From Candidatus Endomicrobium embiratermitis (lineage in GTDB: Bacteria; Elusimicrobiota; Endomicrobiia; Endomicrobiales; Endomicrobiaceae), in the NCBI GenBank assembly GCA_009781315.1, contig WQYI01000008.1, positions 22,281 through 86,280 on the forward strand: 64,000 nt of DNA, written 5' to 3'. Both the position numbers and the translations under genes were made by a program. This document shows, in pieces, positions 43,403-52,205 of the stretch (its first letter is position 1; every line of letters starts with the position of its first letter). The notes under the pieces are model-generated. The model was not told the DNA's origin. It ran no database searches and saw only the letters and a list, made by a program, of their open reading frames with translations.

Positions 43403-43690
43403 TTAGTCTTTTGCTTCGAGAGAAATTACAATGCCTGAACCAAATTTTTCGGCGATAAAATTATAAAGTAAAGCCACTACAACCGCGCCGACTGACATAA
43501 TAACGGTATAAAGAACCACAAAAATACACCATGAAAGAAATCTTGCGCCAAAACCAAGTCCTGCCGCCAAATCAGTAGGGAAAATAAAAAATGTAAAAAT
43601 ACCTATAGCAGCGCCTAAAATTGCAAACACCAGCGAAAAAACTTTAATAACAGGCAAAACATCAACCTTCTTAACATCATACTTTGACAT
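43403..43690 (-). CDS. Small membrane protein, DUF3566-like
   Basis: 95 residues with two long hydrophobic segments (about 14-36 and 48-76) and a cytoplasmic C-terminus with FIAEKFGSGIVISLEAKD. The layout and the closing YN..A..FGGI.I-type region resemble DUF3566 proteins, small two-helix proteins of unknown function. It has its own consensus promoter and a GGAGG ribosome site, so it is probably well expressed. No functional link to neighbours can be drawn. Confidence 0.75.
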   Translation of the reverse strand: MSKYDVKKVDVLPVIKVFSLVFAILGAAIGIFTFFIFPTDLAAGLGFGARFLSWCIFVVLYTVIMSVGAVVVALLYNFIAEKFGSGIVISLEAKD

Positions 43691-43741
43691 TTGAAACCTC
43701 CTATTTCTTTTTAAACTTCATTTTTTTTATACTCTGCATTG

Positions 43742-43770
43742 ATTATAACAGAGATATTTTTCATTGTCAA
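43742..43770 (-). promoter_or_regulatory. Consensus sigma-70 promoter of the DUF3566-like gene
   Basis: Minus strand TTGACA (43765-43770), 17-bp spacer, TATAAT (43742-43747). Perfect match at every consensus position, just after the aldolase stop codon. Confidence 0.9.
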
Positions 43771-43779
43771 CTAAAATTT

Positions 43780-44772
43780 TTATTTCGCGTATTCTTTCTT
43801 CATATCTTCCAAAGATTTAGGAGCATAATCTTTGGCGTGTCCCGCTGTGCCGAAAGCTGTCATCTTAGTTACGATAAGATTTTTCAAAGCGGTTCTTGCG
43901 GGTCCCAAATAATCTCTGGGATCAAACTTCTCGGGAGTTTCCGCAAAAACTTTTCTTATCGCCGCGGTAATGGCAAGCCTGCCGTCTGTGTCCACGTTTA
44001 TTTTTTGCACGCCGAGTTTAATCGATTCCTGAAGACTTGCCATCGGAACTCCCGTGGCTCCCGGCATTTTTCCGCCGTATTTGTTAACTTCGTCTATCAA
44101 AGACTGCGGAACCGACGAAGCTCCGTGAAGGACTATGGGAATATCTATTAATGATCTTATTTCTTTTAAAACGTCGAAAGCGAGATTGGCCGCGCCTTTG
44201 AACTTATACGCGCCGTGCGAAGTCCCTATTGCTATAGCCAAAGAATCCACTCCGGTTTCTTCAACAAATTTTTTCGCTTCCTGCGGATCCGTCAAATGAA
44301 TTTGATCTGCGCCGTGGCCGTCTTCAATGCCGCCGAGCGTGCCGATTTCCGCTTCAACGGATACTCCCCTTGCATGAGCGTATTCTACAACGGATTTTGT
44401 AACTTTTACGTTGTAATCATAGTCGGAAGGAGTTTTGCCGTCTTCCATTAATGAACCGTCTATCATAACCGAAGAAAATCCGAGTTCTATAGCCTTTATG
44501 GCGGAGTCCAAAGAATTGCCGTGGTCCAAATGCATAGCAACCGGAATATCCGGATTTTCAATAACGGCTGCTTTCATCAAATATCCCAAATATGTAAAGT
44601 TTGAATATTTTAAAGCTCCTCTCGACGCCTGAATTATTACGGGAGACTGCATTTCTTTCGCCGCTTCCATAATAGCCTGAATCTGCTCCATATTGTTTAC
44701 ATTGTACGCGCCTACGCCGTATCCTTTCTTTTTTGCTTCTTCCAAAATCTGTTTCGCAGGTACTAAAGCCAT
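43780..44772 (-). CDS. fba: Class II fructose-bisphosphate aldolase
   Basis: 330 residues. It cleaves fructose 1,6-bisphosphate in glycolysis or makes it in gluconeogenesis. It is metal dependent: the catalytic Asp and Zn His lie in AMHLDHGNS, and further ligands in VEAEIGTLGG, AIGTSHGAYKF and IVLHGASSVP. The phosphate-binding KINVDTDGRLA is present. The start at 44770-44772 (MALVPAKQ) is chosen because AAAGGAGAACGT precedes it. Codons further up belong to repeat DNA. The gene stands alone between a palindrome and the next promoter. Confidence 0.95.
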   Translation of the reverse strand: MALVPAKQILEEAKKKGYGVGAYNVNNMEQIQAIMEAAKEMQSPVIIQASRGALKYSNFTYLGYLMKAAVIENPDIPVAMHLDHGNSLDSAIKAIELGFSSVMIDGSLMEDGKTPSDYDYNVKVTKSVVEYAHARGVSVEAEIGTLGGIEDGHGADQIHLTDPQEAKKFVEETGVDSLAIAIGTSHGAYKFKGAANLAFDVLKEIRSLIDIPIVLHGASSVPQSLIDEVNKYGGKMPGATGVPMASLQESIKLGVQKINVDTDGRLAITAAIRKVFAETPEKFDPRDYLGPARTALKNLIVTKMTAFGTAGHAKDYAPKSLEDMKKEYAK

Positions 44773-44787
44773 TTTACGTTCTCCTTT

Positions 44788-44872
44788 AATTAGATGCATG
44801 GATGCTTAGATGAATGGATGCATGGCAACTGCAAGACAGTCGTTATGCATCTGCGCATCCGTGCGTCTATGC
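44788..44872. repeat. Palindrome with GATGCATG/GATGCTTA arms
   Basis: Left arm ATGCATGG/ATGCTTAG/ATGAATGG units, centre ACTGCAAGACAGTCGTT, right arm ATGCATCTGCGCATCC units ending GCCTCGCC. It overlaps the last codons of accA. Confidence 0.8.
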
Positions 44873-45880
44873 CTCGCCTTTCTTCTTAGCAGTTTTATTT
44901 TTTATGGTTTTCTTTTTCGTTTGCGCCTGTTCTTCAAATATGCCCATATTTCTGAATTTGAGATATCTGTCTTCAACTATTTCTTTTTTGCTTTTATTTT
45001 CATATTCGGAAAGATATTTTATTAAAGAGGTTTTTATGTTTCCGGCGGTTTTTTCAGGATCAAAATGCGCGCCGCCGAGAGGCTCTTTTATCACTTCGTC
45101 TATAACTTTCAAGCCTAACAAATCTTTTGCGGTAACTTTCATAGCCTGCGCCGCTTCCTTAGCTTTAGAACCGTCTCTGAAAAGAATAGCCGCGCAGCCT
45201 TCGGGCGAAATAACGGAATAATAAGAATTTTCAAGCATCAATACTTTATTTGAAACGCCTATGCCCAAGGCGCCGCCGGAACCGCCTTCGCCTATCACAA
45301 CGCTTAAAACCGGAACTTTTAAATCGGACATATCTCTCAAATTTCTGGCTATGGCTTCCGCCTGCCCTCTTTCTTCGGCCGCTATTCCGGGATAAGCGCC
45401 GGAGGTATCTATAAAAGTTATTATAGGTCTGTTAAATTTTTCGGCAAGCTTCATAACTCTCATCGCTTTTCTGTAACCTTCCGGATGAGCCATTCCGAAA
45501 TTTCTGTCCATATTTTCCTGCAGGGTTCTCCCCTTCTGATGTCCTATAACCGCTACGGGCTTGCCGTCTATTAAAGCTATGCCGCAAAGAAGAGCCTGAT
45601 CGTCGCCGAACATCCTGTCGCCGTGAAGCTCGGTAAAATCCTCAAAAATCATTTTTATATAGTCCGAAGAATAAGGCCTTGACGGATGTCTTGCTATCTG
45701 TATTCTCTGCCAAGGGGTAAGAGAACCGTATATTTGCTGCCTCAACTCGTCTTTCTTCTTTTCCAATTCGACGATTTGTTTGGACAAATCTGCGTTTTCT
45801 TTTTCGGAAGACAATTTTAAATTCTCAATTTTTTTGTCTATATCGATTATAGGCTGCTCAAAATCAAAAGATGTTTCCAT
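44867..45880 (-). CDS. accA: Acetyl-CoA carboxylase carboxyltransferase subunit alpha
   Basis: 337 residues. It transfers CO2 from carboxybiotin to acetyl-CoA together with AccD, the first step of fatty acid synthesis. Seen are [34 protein letters not shown], the [10 protein letters not shown] turn, [13 protein letters not shown] and [13 protein letters not shown]. The start [10 protein letters not shown] (45878-45880) has AGAGGGTTC before it. The longer in-frame reading upstream comes from a repeat palindrome. The last 15 residues are an unusual Lys-rich tail. AccD and the biotin subunits are not in the window. Confidence 0.95.
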   Translation of the reverse strand: METSFDFEQPIIDIDKKIENLKLSSEKENADLSKQIVELEKKKDELRQQIYGSLTPWQRIQIARHPSRPYSSDYIKMIFEDFTELHGDRMFGDDQALLCGIALIDGKPVAVIGHQKGRTLQENMDRNFGMAHPEGYRKAMRVMKLAEKFNRPIITFIDTSGAYPGIAAEERGQAEAIARNLRDMSDLKVPVLSVVIGEGGSGGALGIGVSNKVLMLENSYYSVISPEGCAAILFRDGSKAKEAAQAMKVTAKDLLGLKVIDEVIKEPLGGAHFDPEKTAGNIKTSLIKYLSEYENKSKKEIVEDRYLKFRNMGIFEEQAQTKKKTIKNKTAKKKGEA

Positions 45881-45895
45881 GAACCCTCTTATAAT

Positions 45896-45975
45896 GACAA
45901 AGTTAAAAGTGAAAAGTGGAAAGTGAAAATTTTTGTTTGTTAATTCCACTTTCAACTTTTCACTTCCCACTTTGT
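45896..45975. repeat. Palindrome with AAAAGTGGAAAGTG arms
   Basis: Left arm of AAAGTTA/AAAGTGA/AAAGTGG units, right arm of CCACTTTC/AACTTTTC/ACTTCCC units. Located between accA and the barrel gene. Confidence 0.85.
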
Positions 45976-45979
45976 CCGT

Positions 45980-46693
45980 TTAAAATTTTCCCGAATAGCT
46001 TATTTTAAAAATTCTTTCGTTGGGAAATTTATCATCCGCGTCTTTTCCCCAACAATCTCTAATCATAAAATCCAAATCTACGCTGTCCGTTAAAGCGTAT
46101 CTTATTCCGAAATTAAGCCTTGCGTCCGGAAAATAATTTATATTGTCGTATTCTGCCATAAAAAAAACGTCATCCTGATATATAGGTATAATCGCATTCA
46201 CAAAACCAAAAACTTGGCTTTTCGAAAAATCGTTCATATTAAGCCCGGCGTCAATCATCAAACCTTCAAAAAACATTTCTCTGCCGGTAACCAAATAAAT
46301 TCCCCTGCCTTTTTGCAAATAGTCGCCGTCATAATCCGTATTATAAAAATATCCCTGGCCGTCATATCCTATCGCGACTCCGGGCCAAGTCATATTACCG
46401 TCATATAATCTTACTTTTACCGACAACTCCGGAACAGCGACTTGCATCTGGTCGTTGCCGATAAAATTAGCAAGCTCCCATGAAACTCCGATATTTAAGA
46501 TTTTCATAACGCCGAAATTCAGCTTAGTTTGAACGCCGCCGTCTTTAAAAAACCTGAAATCAGCAGCATAAGAACCGTAATTCAATATATTGATGGTAGG
46601 GGTATCCATAACATAAAGCCTGTTTTGTAAAGAATAAGAATACGAGACAAAAAACGTAAGAGTTATTAAAGAAAGCGCTATCTTTTTTATCAA
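45980..46693 (-). CDS. Probable outer-membrane beta-barrel protein, 237 aa
   Basis: A signal peptide (cut near SYS, about residue 21) is followed by alternating beta-strands, with turns such as YDGQGYFYNTDYDGDY, and a C-terminus FKISYSGKF ending in Phe. This is typical for an outer-membrane barrel of about 10-12 strands. Phrases like TPTINILNYGSY...DGGVQTKLNFGV resemble YjbH-like or related barrels, but I cannot assign the family. The start is TTG with GGGAGAAAATAA before it. A promoter (46778-46806) and two leader hairpins lie upstream. Confidence 0.75.
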   Translation of the reverse strand: MIKKIALSLITLTFFVSYSYSLQNRLYVMDTPTINILNYGSYAADFRFFKDGGVQTKLNFGVMKILNIGVSWELANFIGNDQMQVAVPELSVKVRLYDGNMTWPGVAIGYDGQGYFYNTDYDGDYLQKGRGIYLVTGREMFFEGLMIDAGLNMNDFSKSQVFGFVNAIIPIYQDDVFFMAEYDNINYFPDARLNFGIRYALTDSVDLDFMIRDCWGKDADDKFPNERIFKISYSGKF

Positions 46694-46711
46694 TTATTTT
46701 CTCCCTAATCG

Positions 46712-46760
46712 CAAAGCCTGCCGGCTTTGCCTTATTTACCTGAAAGTTTAACCTTCAGGG
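46712..46760 (-). promoter_or_regulatory. Two hairpins in the leader of the barrel gene
   Basis: GCAAAGCCGGC/GCAGGCTTTGC-type stem (46712-46733) and CTGAAGGTT/AACTTTCAG-type stem (46740-46759) between the promoter and the TTG start. They could be mRNA stabilisers or control elements. Confidence 0.4.
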
Positions 46761-46777
46761 CAACATAAAACTATATT

Positions 46778-46806
46778 ATTGTATAATTTTTGTTTTTTTA
46801 AGTCAA
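46778..46806 (-). promoter_or_regulatory. Sigma-70 promoter of the barrel gene
   Basis: Minus strand TTGACT (46801-46806), 17-bp spacer, TACAAT (46778-46783). Confidence 0.65.
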
Positions 46807-46837
46807 TTATATTTACAACAATTGATTTATTTTTCAA

Positions 46838-47464
46838 TCAATTTTCAACAATAGCAATTAAAAGCGGCGAAGCGTATATTGCCGCAGGAGTCACAAGTTC
46901 TTCATACAACGGAACTTTGCTGCCGTAAACTTCTTTGGTTTTATTTTTTATTGTTTCTTTTGTTAAATCAAAATCCGCCAAAGTCTGTAAAGGGCAAAGT
47001 TCGATATTTAAAGCATTGTAAAAAATTTTCCACACGAGTTCCGAGCCGTAAAGAGCTTTGTCCGACCAATCGTATTTAAAATCATAAGGTTTGCCCATGA
47101 ATTCTTTTATTGTTTGTTCCATTTTTCCCAAAGCTTCTTTAGTCATAACCGTTTCTTCTTCTTTCAGGCGCTTAACGGCATAATGTGATTTCTCCCCTTC
47201 TTTTACCCATGCGTTGAGAGGAGTTAATTCCGCAGGCTGGGAAGCTTCAAAAACATACCATTTGTCCCCTATGGAATACAGAACTCCCAAATTATTGTAT
47301 TTTGCATCCGACAGCAAAGCCGTAAAATCCGAAGCTTTGGATTTTTTGTTTTGAAATATAATATCGCCTTCTTTAAATAAAGACTTGTCTATATCCTTAC
47401 CGCAGGCTGTAAAAAACGAAAATAAAACAAAAACAAAAAATATTTTAAAAACTTTAAATCCCAT
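46838..47464 (-). CDS. YiiX/YebB-like lipoprotein lacking the catalytic Cys and His
   Basis: 208 residues. A lipoprotein signal with FFTAC (Cys about residue 21) precedes a YiiX-type permuted NlpC/P60 (papain-like) domain: EGDIIFQ, VFEASQPAELTPLNAWV, GKPYDFKYDWSDKALY, SELVWKIFYNAL. In active YiiX proteins the nucleophile is Cys in YCSE and the base is His in YSHTG. Here these read YGSE and YNNLG, so both catalytic residues are gone while the rest of the fold is well kept. It is therefore a predicted pseudoenzyme anchored to a membrane. It overlaps aroK by 11 bp. Confidence 0.88.
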   Translation of the reverse strand: MGFKVFKIFFVFVLFSFFTACGKDIDKSLFKEGDIIFQNKKSKASDFTALLSDAKYNNLGVLYSIGDKWYVFEASQPAELTPLNAWVKEGEKSHYAVKRLKEEETVMTKEALGKMEQTIKEFMGKPYDFKYDWSDKALYGSELVWKIFYNALNIELCPLQTLADFDLTKETIKNKTKEVYGSKVPLYEELVTPAAIYASPLLIAIVEN

Positions 47465-47972
47465 TTATTTTCCTGTCGTCAAGAATTTTAATTATTTCTT
47501 TTGCAATCTGCCGCGGGGTTTTATTGTCCGCATCAACCGCGTAATCGCAGTTTTGATAAGCTTTTTCGCGTTCTTTCATAAGCCTTTTTATTTCGCTTAA
47601 AGAGTTATTACTATTCAGCAAAGGCCTTGAATAATCATTTTTTATCCTTTCATAGACGCTTTGCGCCGAAACTTCAAGATTTATTATTATCCCTTTTTTA
47701 CCCAAATGCTCAATATTTTTCGGATTTAAAACCGCGCCGCCGCCGCATGAAATCACCGCATTATCTTTTTCGGAAACAGCTTCGACGGCTTCCGCTTCCA
47801 TCTGCCTGAAAACGGCTTCGCCGTGTTTATCAAAAATTTCCGCTATGGAAACCCCTGCGCTGTCCTCAACAAGTTTATCCGTATCTATAAACTCAAAACC
47901 GAGGCTTTCAGACAACTCTTTTCCTACTGCGGATTTTCCGCTTCCCATAAAACCGGTTAATACTATATTCAT
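47454..47972 (-). CDS. aroK: Shikimate kinase
   Basis: 172 residues, the standard length. It phosphorylates shikimate with ATP in the chorismate pathway. It has Walker A GFMGSGKSAVG, the DTDKLVE substrate motif, SCGGGAVL with the conserved Gly triplet, and the lid Arg in NDYSRPLL. The start MNIVLTG (47970-47972) fits the family. Codons further upstream come from a palindromic repeat. aroC lies just upstream, and the two share the pathway. Confidence 0.94.
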   Translation of the reverse strand: MNIVLTGFMGSGKSAVGKELSESLGFEFIDTDKLVEDSAGVSIAEIFDKHGEAVFRQMEAEAVEAVSEKDNAVISCGGGAVLNPKNIEHLGKKGIIINLEVSAQSVYERIKNDYSRPLLNSNNSLSEIKRLMKEREKAYQNCDYAVDADNKTPRQIAKEIIKILDDRKINGI

Positions 47973-47984
47973 AAATAACCTTAA

Positions 47985-48077
47985 CGGCAGATGATGGGAT
48001 GATGAGAAGGTGAGAAGTTGGGTAACAACAAAGACAAAGTCGTTGCTCAACCTCTCAACATCTGCTCATCTCATCTT
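47985..48077. repeat. Palindrome with GATGATGGGATGATGAGAAG arms
   Basis: Left arm of GATGAGAA/GGTGAGAA units, centre AACAAAGACAAAGTCGTTG, right arm of CAACCTCT/CATCTGCT/CATCTCAT units. Between aroC and aroK. Confidence 0.85.
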
Positions 48078-49235
48078 CTAAATATTTTTCAGCCTTGCTT
48101 TATATGCAGCTACGCTTTTTTTCATATCTTCAATACAATCGCCGCCAAACTTTTCTTTTAAAGCTTTGGCTATTTCAACGGCAACCGCCGCTTCGGCTAC
48201 TATTCCGGCTGCAGGCACAGCGCATACGTCGCTTCTTACGGCCTCGGCTTTTACAGGTTTTTTTGTAACAACATCTGCCGAACGAAGCGGTTTTGAAAGC
48301 GACGGAATGGCTTTCATGGTACAGGTTATTTCCACAGACTCGCCGTTTGTCATTCCGCCTTCTATTCCTCCGGCTCTGTTTGTATTTCTGTAAAACCCTT
48401 TAACCGGTTTATAAAAAATTTCATCATGCGAAGCCGAACCGGGCAAATAAGCAAATTTTGTTCCTTCGCCTATTTCCACGGCTTTAACAGCCTGAATAGA
48501 CATTAAACTTTGGGCAAGCCTTCCGTCAAGTTTCAAATCCCACTGCGTATGGCTGCCAAGTCCCGGCATAAGATTTTGAACGACAACCGTAAATTTTCCG
48601 CCTAAAGTATCGCCTTTTGAAGCGGCTTTTTTTATGATCTGCATCATTTTTTTGCTTGCAATGTCATCAGGACAACGCACGTAAGACATTTCCGTATCAT
48701 GCCAAATTTTGTCTTTGGAAACATTGCCGATATCCGCGCTGACGTTTCCTATTTGCAGGGTGTAAGACAAAATATTTATGCCAAACTCTTTTAAAAATTC
48801 TTTGCAAACCGCGCCAGCCGCCACCCTTGCCGCTGTTTCTCTTGCGGAAGCTCTTTCCAGAATATCCCTGAAATCAGCGACTCCGTATTTCATAAGCCCA
48901 GCCAAATCCGCATGCCCGGGCCTTGGTTTTGTTAAGATTTTGCCGTCCAAATCAACGGATATGGGAGACATCACGCCTTTCCAGTTTTCCCAATCTTTAT
49001 TTTCAATATATAAAGCTATGGGCGACCCTAAAGTTCTGGCATGGCGCATACCGGACAAAATCCTAACCGTATCGGTTTCAATTTTCATCCGCAAACCTCT
49101 GCCGAAACCTTTTTGCCTTCTGGCAAGCTCAACGTCTATATCTTCGGAATCAACCGTAAGCCCCGCGGGAATACCCTCAAGTATAACTATAAGCCCTCTG
49201 CCGTGCGATTCTCCGGCCGTAGTAAACCTAATCAT
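48078..49235 (-). CDS. aroC: Chorismate synthase
   Basis: 385 residues. The FMN-dependent last step to chorismate. The N-terminal FTTAGESHGRGL, the RRQKGFGRG and RPGHADLAG motifs, the ERASARETAARVAAGA block, the GIEGGMTNGE signature and a final RSDVCAVPAAG with the conserved Arg/Asp are all present. The start follows GCAGGATATGCA. Probably transcribed with aroK, although a repeat palindrome separates them. Confidence 0.96.
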   Translation of the reverse strand: MIRFTTAGESHGRGLIVILEGIPAGLTVDSEDIDVELARRQKGFGRGLRMKIETDTVRILSGMRHARTLGSPIALYIENKDWENWKGVMSPISVDLDGKILTKPRPGHADLAGLMKYGVADFRDILERASARETAARVAAGAVCKEFLKEFGINILSYTLQIGNVSADIGNVSKDKIWHDTEMSYVRCPDDIASKKMMQIIKKAASKGDTLGGKFTVVVQNLMPGLGSHTQWDLKLDGRLAQSLMSIQAVKAVEIGEGTKFAYLPGSASHDEIFYKPVKGFYRNTNRAGGIEGGMTNGESVEITCTMKAIPSLSKPLRSADVVTKKPVKAEAVRSDVCAVPAAGIVAEAAVAVEIAKALKEKFGGDCIEDMKKSVAAYKARLKNI

Positions 49236-49356
49236 TGCATATCCTGCCTGTTAAATTTAGATACTCATATTATATTTTATTTTTAATATTTATTCAAAAA
49301 GAAACGGCAAAAGCAATTTTTTAGCCGGCTTTTACCGCTGCTTACTTCATTTCAAC

Positions 49357-50730
49357 TTAATTGTTTTTCAAAAACCTTATGGCCGATTCTACTGTTTGCG
49401 CGCCGTATATTTCCATTTTGCCTTTATAATTCAAATTCTTAAGGCTGCCTTTCGGGATTATGGCTTTCTTAAACCCGAGCTTTTCGGCTTCGGCAAGCCT
49501 TTCGGCCGCAAAAACCACGGAACGCACTTCACCCGCAAGCCCGACTTCGCCGAAAACTACTAACTCTTTAGGGCATATAAAGCCGGAGTTTGACGAAATT
49601 ATGGCGCATGCCGCGGCAAGGTCCGCGGAAGTTTCTTTAATTTTTACGCCGCCCGCGATATTTACAAAAACGTCCTGCATTGCAAGCGGCAGGTTAAGCC
49701 TGTTTTCTAAAACCGCTATCAAAATCGTAACTCGGTTCGCGTCATAACCGGAAACCATTCTGCGCGGTATCTGAAAATTCGTTCTTGCTGCAAGAGCCTG
49801 AACTTCCAAAAGCAAAGGCCTTGTGCCTTCCATTGCGACCGTAACCGTATTACCTGGAGAAGTTTCCGCCCTTTCTCCCAAAAAGATAAGCGACGGGTTT
49901 GAAACTTCGGCTAAACCCGAAGCGGTCATTTCAAAAATTCCGATTTCGCTTGTCGGACCAAAACGGTTTTTATAAGCCCTTAAAATTCTGTAAACGTGCT
50001 GTTTTTCATTTTCAAAATATAAAACGGTATCGACTATATGCTCCAAAACGCGGGGACCCGCAAGGTCGCCTTCTTTCGTTACATGTCCCAAAAGGAAAAC
50101 CGTTATGTTTTTGGATTTTGCTATTCTTAAAAGTTCGGCCGCGGTTTCCCTTACCTGCCCGACGGTGCCCGGAGCGCCCGTAAGTTCCGGATGGTAAGTG
50201 GTTTGTATTGAATCAATAACCAAAAATTTCGGTTCGATTTTATTTACGGCGTCTATTATATTTTGAAGGTTTGTTTCCGACGCAAGAAAAATATTTTCTT
50301 TTTTTACTTTAAGACGTTCCGCCCTTGATTTTACCTGAGAGAGCGATTCTTCACCGGATACGTATAAAACCGTTCCAGCCGAACTTAACGCGTCTGAAAC
50401 GTGAAGCATAAGAGTAGACTTTCCTATACCCGGAGCGCCGCCAAGCAATATAAGAGACCCGGGGACAACTCCCCCTCCTATCATATTGTCAAACTCTTTC
50501 ATGCCTGTTTTATAACGCGCAAATTCTTTTACGGAAACGTCTTTGAGTTTCAGGACTTCTGAGGAAAAACCTGTAAGTTGTCTTGAAAGAGAGGTGTTTT
50601 TTAAAGAAGCTGAAAATTTCTCTTCGGTAAAACTGTTCCAAGAACCGCATCCGGGACATTTGCCCAGCCACTGAGCCGACTCGTAACCGCACTGCTGGCA
50701 TAAAAACTTCGTTTTTATTTTTGATTTCAT
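49357..50730 (-). CDS. radA: DNA repair protein RadA/Sms
   Basis: 457 residues. The N-terminal C4 zinc finger (CQQCGYES...CPGCGSW) is followed by a RecA-like ATPase with Walker A GGAPGIGKST, the RadA-specific KNRFG motif (about residue 249), and a C-terminal Lon-like domain (NIAGGVKIKETSADLA). It helps process recombination intermediates. The start MKSKIKTK is preferred. The upstream GTG lies in repeat DNA. No ribosome site is evident at either. Confidence 0.95.
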   Translation of the reverse strand: MKSKIKTKFLCQQCGYESAQWLGKCPGCGSWNSFTEEKFSASLKNTSLSRQLTGFSSEVLKLKDVSVKEFARYKTGMKEFDNMIGGGVVPGSLILLGGAPGIGKSTLMLHVSDALSSAGTVLYVSGEESLSQVKSRAERLKVKKENIFLASETNLQNIIDAVNKIEPKFLVIDSIQTTYHPELTGAPGTVGQVRETAAELLRIAKSKNITVFLLGHVTKEGDLAGPRVLEHIVDTVLYFENEKQHVYRILRAYKNRFGPTSEIGIFEMTASGLAEVSNPSLIFLGERAETSPGNTVTVAMEGTRPLLLEVQALAARTNFQIPRRMVSGYDANRVTILIAVLENRLNLPLAMQDVFVNIAGGVKIKETSADLAAACAIISSNSGFICPKELVVFGEVGLAGEVRSVVFAAERLAEAEKLGFKKAIIPKGSLKNLNYKGKMEIYGAQTVESAIRFLKNN

Positions 50731-50764
50731 TGTTTTATGATATAAAGTGGAAAGTGACACGCAG

Positions 50765-50804
50765 TGTCATACTGAGGAAGCCATAGGCTTCCGAATGTAT
50801 CCAT
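50765..50804. repeat. TGTCAT-family element with lengthened inner stem
   Basis: TGTCAT, AC, TGA, inner stem GGAAGCC/GGCTTCC around ATA, GAA, then T-GT-ATCCAT. The TGA and GAA flanks and the outer AC/GT pair match other copies, while the inner stem has grown from 2 to 7 bp. Confidence 0.85.
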
Positions 50805-50817
50805 ACAATTAAAAAAC

Positions 50818-50844
50818 TGGATTCTTCACTACGTTCAGAATGAC
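50818..50844. repeat. TGTCAT-family element (inverted)
   Basis: In reverse: GTCAT, TC, TGA, AC-GTA-GT, GAA, GA, ATCCA. Partner of 50765-50804, 13 bp away. Confidence 0.85.
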
Positions 50845-50880
50845 TCCACAAGAGTCACTTTTCAAATTTTCACTTTGCCT

Positions 50881-52203
50881 TTATCTGGAAGCTACTGCCG
50901 CCACGCTTATAATCCCGAGAAGCGCCGCCAAATCTTTATCTTTTATTTCAACTTTTACAAAAGGCGTAACAGCGGTTTTATACAAAACGTCCTCAACCAT
51001 AACTCCCGCGTAAAGCCATTTTGTTATACCCACACGCGCTCCGGCGTCTATTTCAGGTCCTTTCTCTTTTCTGCCCATATTATAAACATTGAAAAAAGTC
51101 TGTAAAGTTCTGTAAGGAGCGTATATAGGCTCAAAGAAAGAATAACCCGCTCCGACGCCTGCCGTGCCTCTAATTACGCCGCCGTAAACTTCCGCTTTAT
51201 TGGATCTGAATCCAATCAAAGCGTCAAGCGTATTTATAATGTCTTTTTCATCCGGATCCGTAACGTCGGCGCTGTTTGCGACGTTGGATATGCCAACGTA
51301 GTAAAATTTGTCGTCGCTTGGCATTATGGTAACGCCTACGTCGTTTCTGTATTTTTCGTCTTTTATATTGTATCTGCCGAGATAATCCCACTGAAACTGT
51401 AGTCTTCCGGCCCTGCCGATTGTATCCTGCAAACTTTTAACCGTTTCTTTAGCGCTTGCGATTGTTTCTTTTAAATTTTCGCTCATCTGTTTGTCGTTTA
51501 TCAGCGTCGACATGGTCCCGTCGCCTTCATATATTCTTGCCACTATAATATCGAGCTTTTCGGAAATACCTTTTATACTGGCGATAGAATCGTTAATATA
51601 TGTCTTGTTATGGTCTGTAATTTGCGCAAGATCGCCTGAAAATTTGTCTATATTGCTTATCGCCGAAGCGATTCTGGCATTTTGAGCCGATATGTTTTTC
51701 ATAATGAGTTTTAAATCGTAAATAGCGTCGGCAAGATTGGCAAACATATCGCCGTTTTTACCGGATCCGTTAAAAGCTTGGGATATTTTATCGGCAAGGG
51801 CGCTTAAAGTATCTTCAATGGAACCGCCCGCCACGGCAGTTATTGTGTCGCCGTCATTAATTCGTTCAAAACTGGGGTCTCCGGGAACTATCTCTATATA
51901 TTTTGTGCCTATAATTCCCATAGAAACTATCGAGGCTGTCGCGTTTTTATATAAAATGATATCTTCGTTTATGGAAAGGCGCAGCCTTGCCTTGCCGTCT
52001 TTAAGCTCGATACCTCTCAATATTCCGACGTCAACGCCCGCTATTTTTACTTTAGCTTTTGACAAAAGCCCCGAAGCGTTAGGAAACAACGCGTAAACAT
52101 GATAAGTTTTTCCTACCGTAAAACTTCCTACGGTAAATATTGAAACGATAATTGCTATAAGCCCTAAAACTACAAAAATTCCTAACTTTACCTGATCTCT
52201 CAT
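50881..52203 (-). CDS. mlaD: MCE/MlaD-family lipid transport protein
   Basis: 440 residues, longer than E. coli MlaD. It has an N-terminal membrane anchor (about 7-29), one MCE domain (about 35-115; FPNASGLLSKAKVKIAGVDVG, ATASIVSMGIIGTKYIEI), then a long helical stretch (about 130-265) and a C-terminal beta-rich part (about 270-430) resembling an outer-membrane anchor. The substrate-binding part of an ABC transporter that moves phospholipids between the membranes. It lies 2 bp after mlaF in an mlaE-F-D operon. MlaB, MlaC and MlaA are not seen here. Confidence 0.9.
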   Translation of the reverse strand: MRDQVKLGIFVVLGLIAIIVSIFTVGSFTVGKTYHVYALFPNASGLLSKAKVKIAGVDVGILRGIELKDGKARLRLSINEDIILYKNATASIVSMGIIGTKYIEIVPGDPSFERINDGDTITAVAGGSIEDTLSALADKISQAFNGSGKNGDMFANLADAIYDLKLIMKNISAQNARIASAISNIDKFSGDLAQITDHNKTYINDSIASIKGISEKLDIIVARIYEGDGTMSTLINDKQMSENLKETIASAKETVKSLQDTIGRAGRLQFQWDYLGRYNIKDEKYRNDVGVTIMPSDDKFYYVGISNVANSADVTDPDEKDIINTLDALIGFRSNKAEVYGGVIRGTAGVGAGYSFFEPIYAPYRTLQTFFNVYNMGRKEKGPEIDAGARVGITKWLYAGVMVEDVLYKTAVTPFVKVEIKDKDLAALLGIISVAAVASR

Positions 52204-52205
52204 GT

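Larger units (their letters stand above)
50738..50880. repeat. Composite palindrome: AAGTGGAAAGTG arms around a TGTCAT pair
   Basis: Outer arms AAAGTGGAAAGTGAC and GTCACTTTTC...TTTTCACTTT enclose the inverted TGTCAT pair 50765-50804 and 50818-50844. Confidence 0.85.

Noticed and set aside
45881..45970. 30-codon N-terminal extension of AccA
   Set aside because: It is read from a repeat palindrome, has no ribosome site and no counterpart in the family. The ATG at 45878-45880 has AGAGGGTTC before it.
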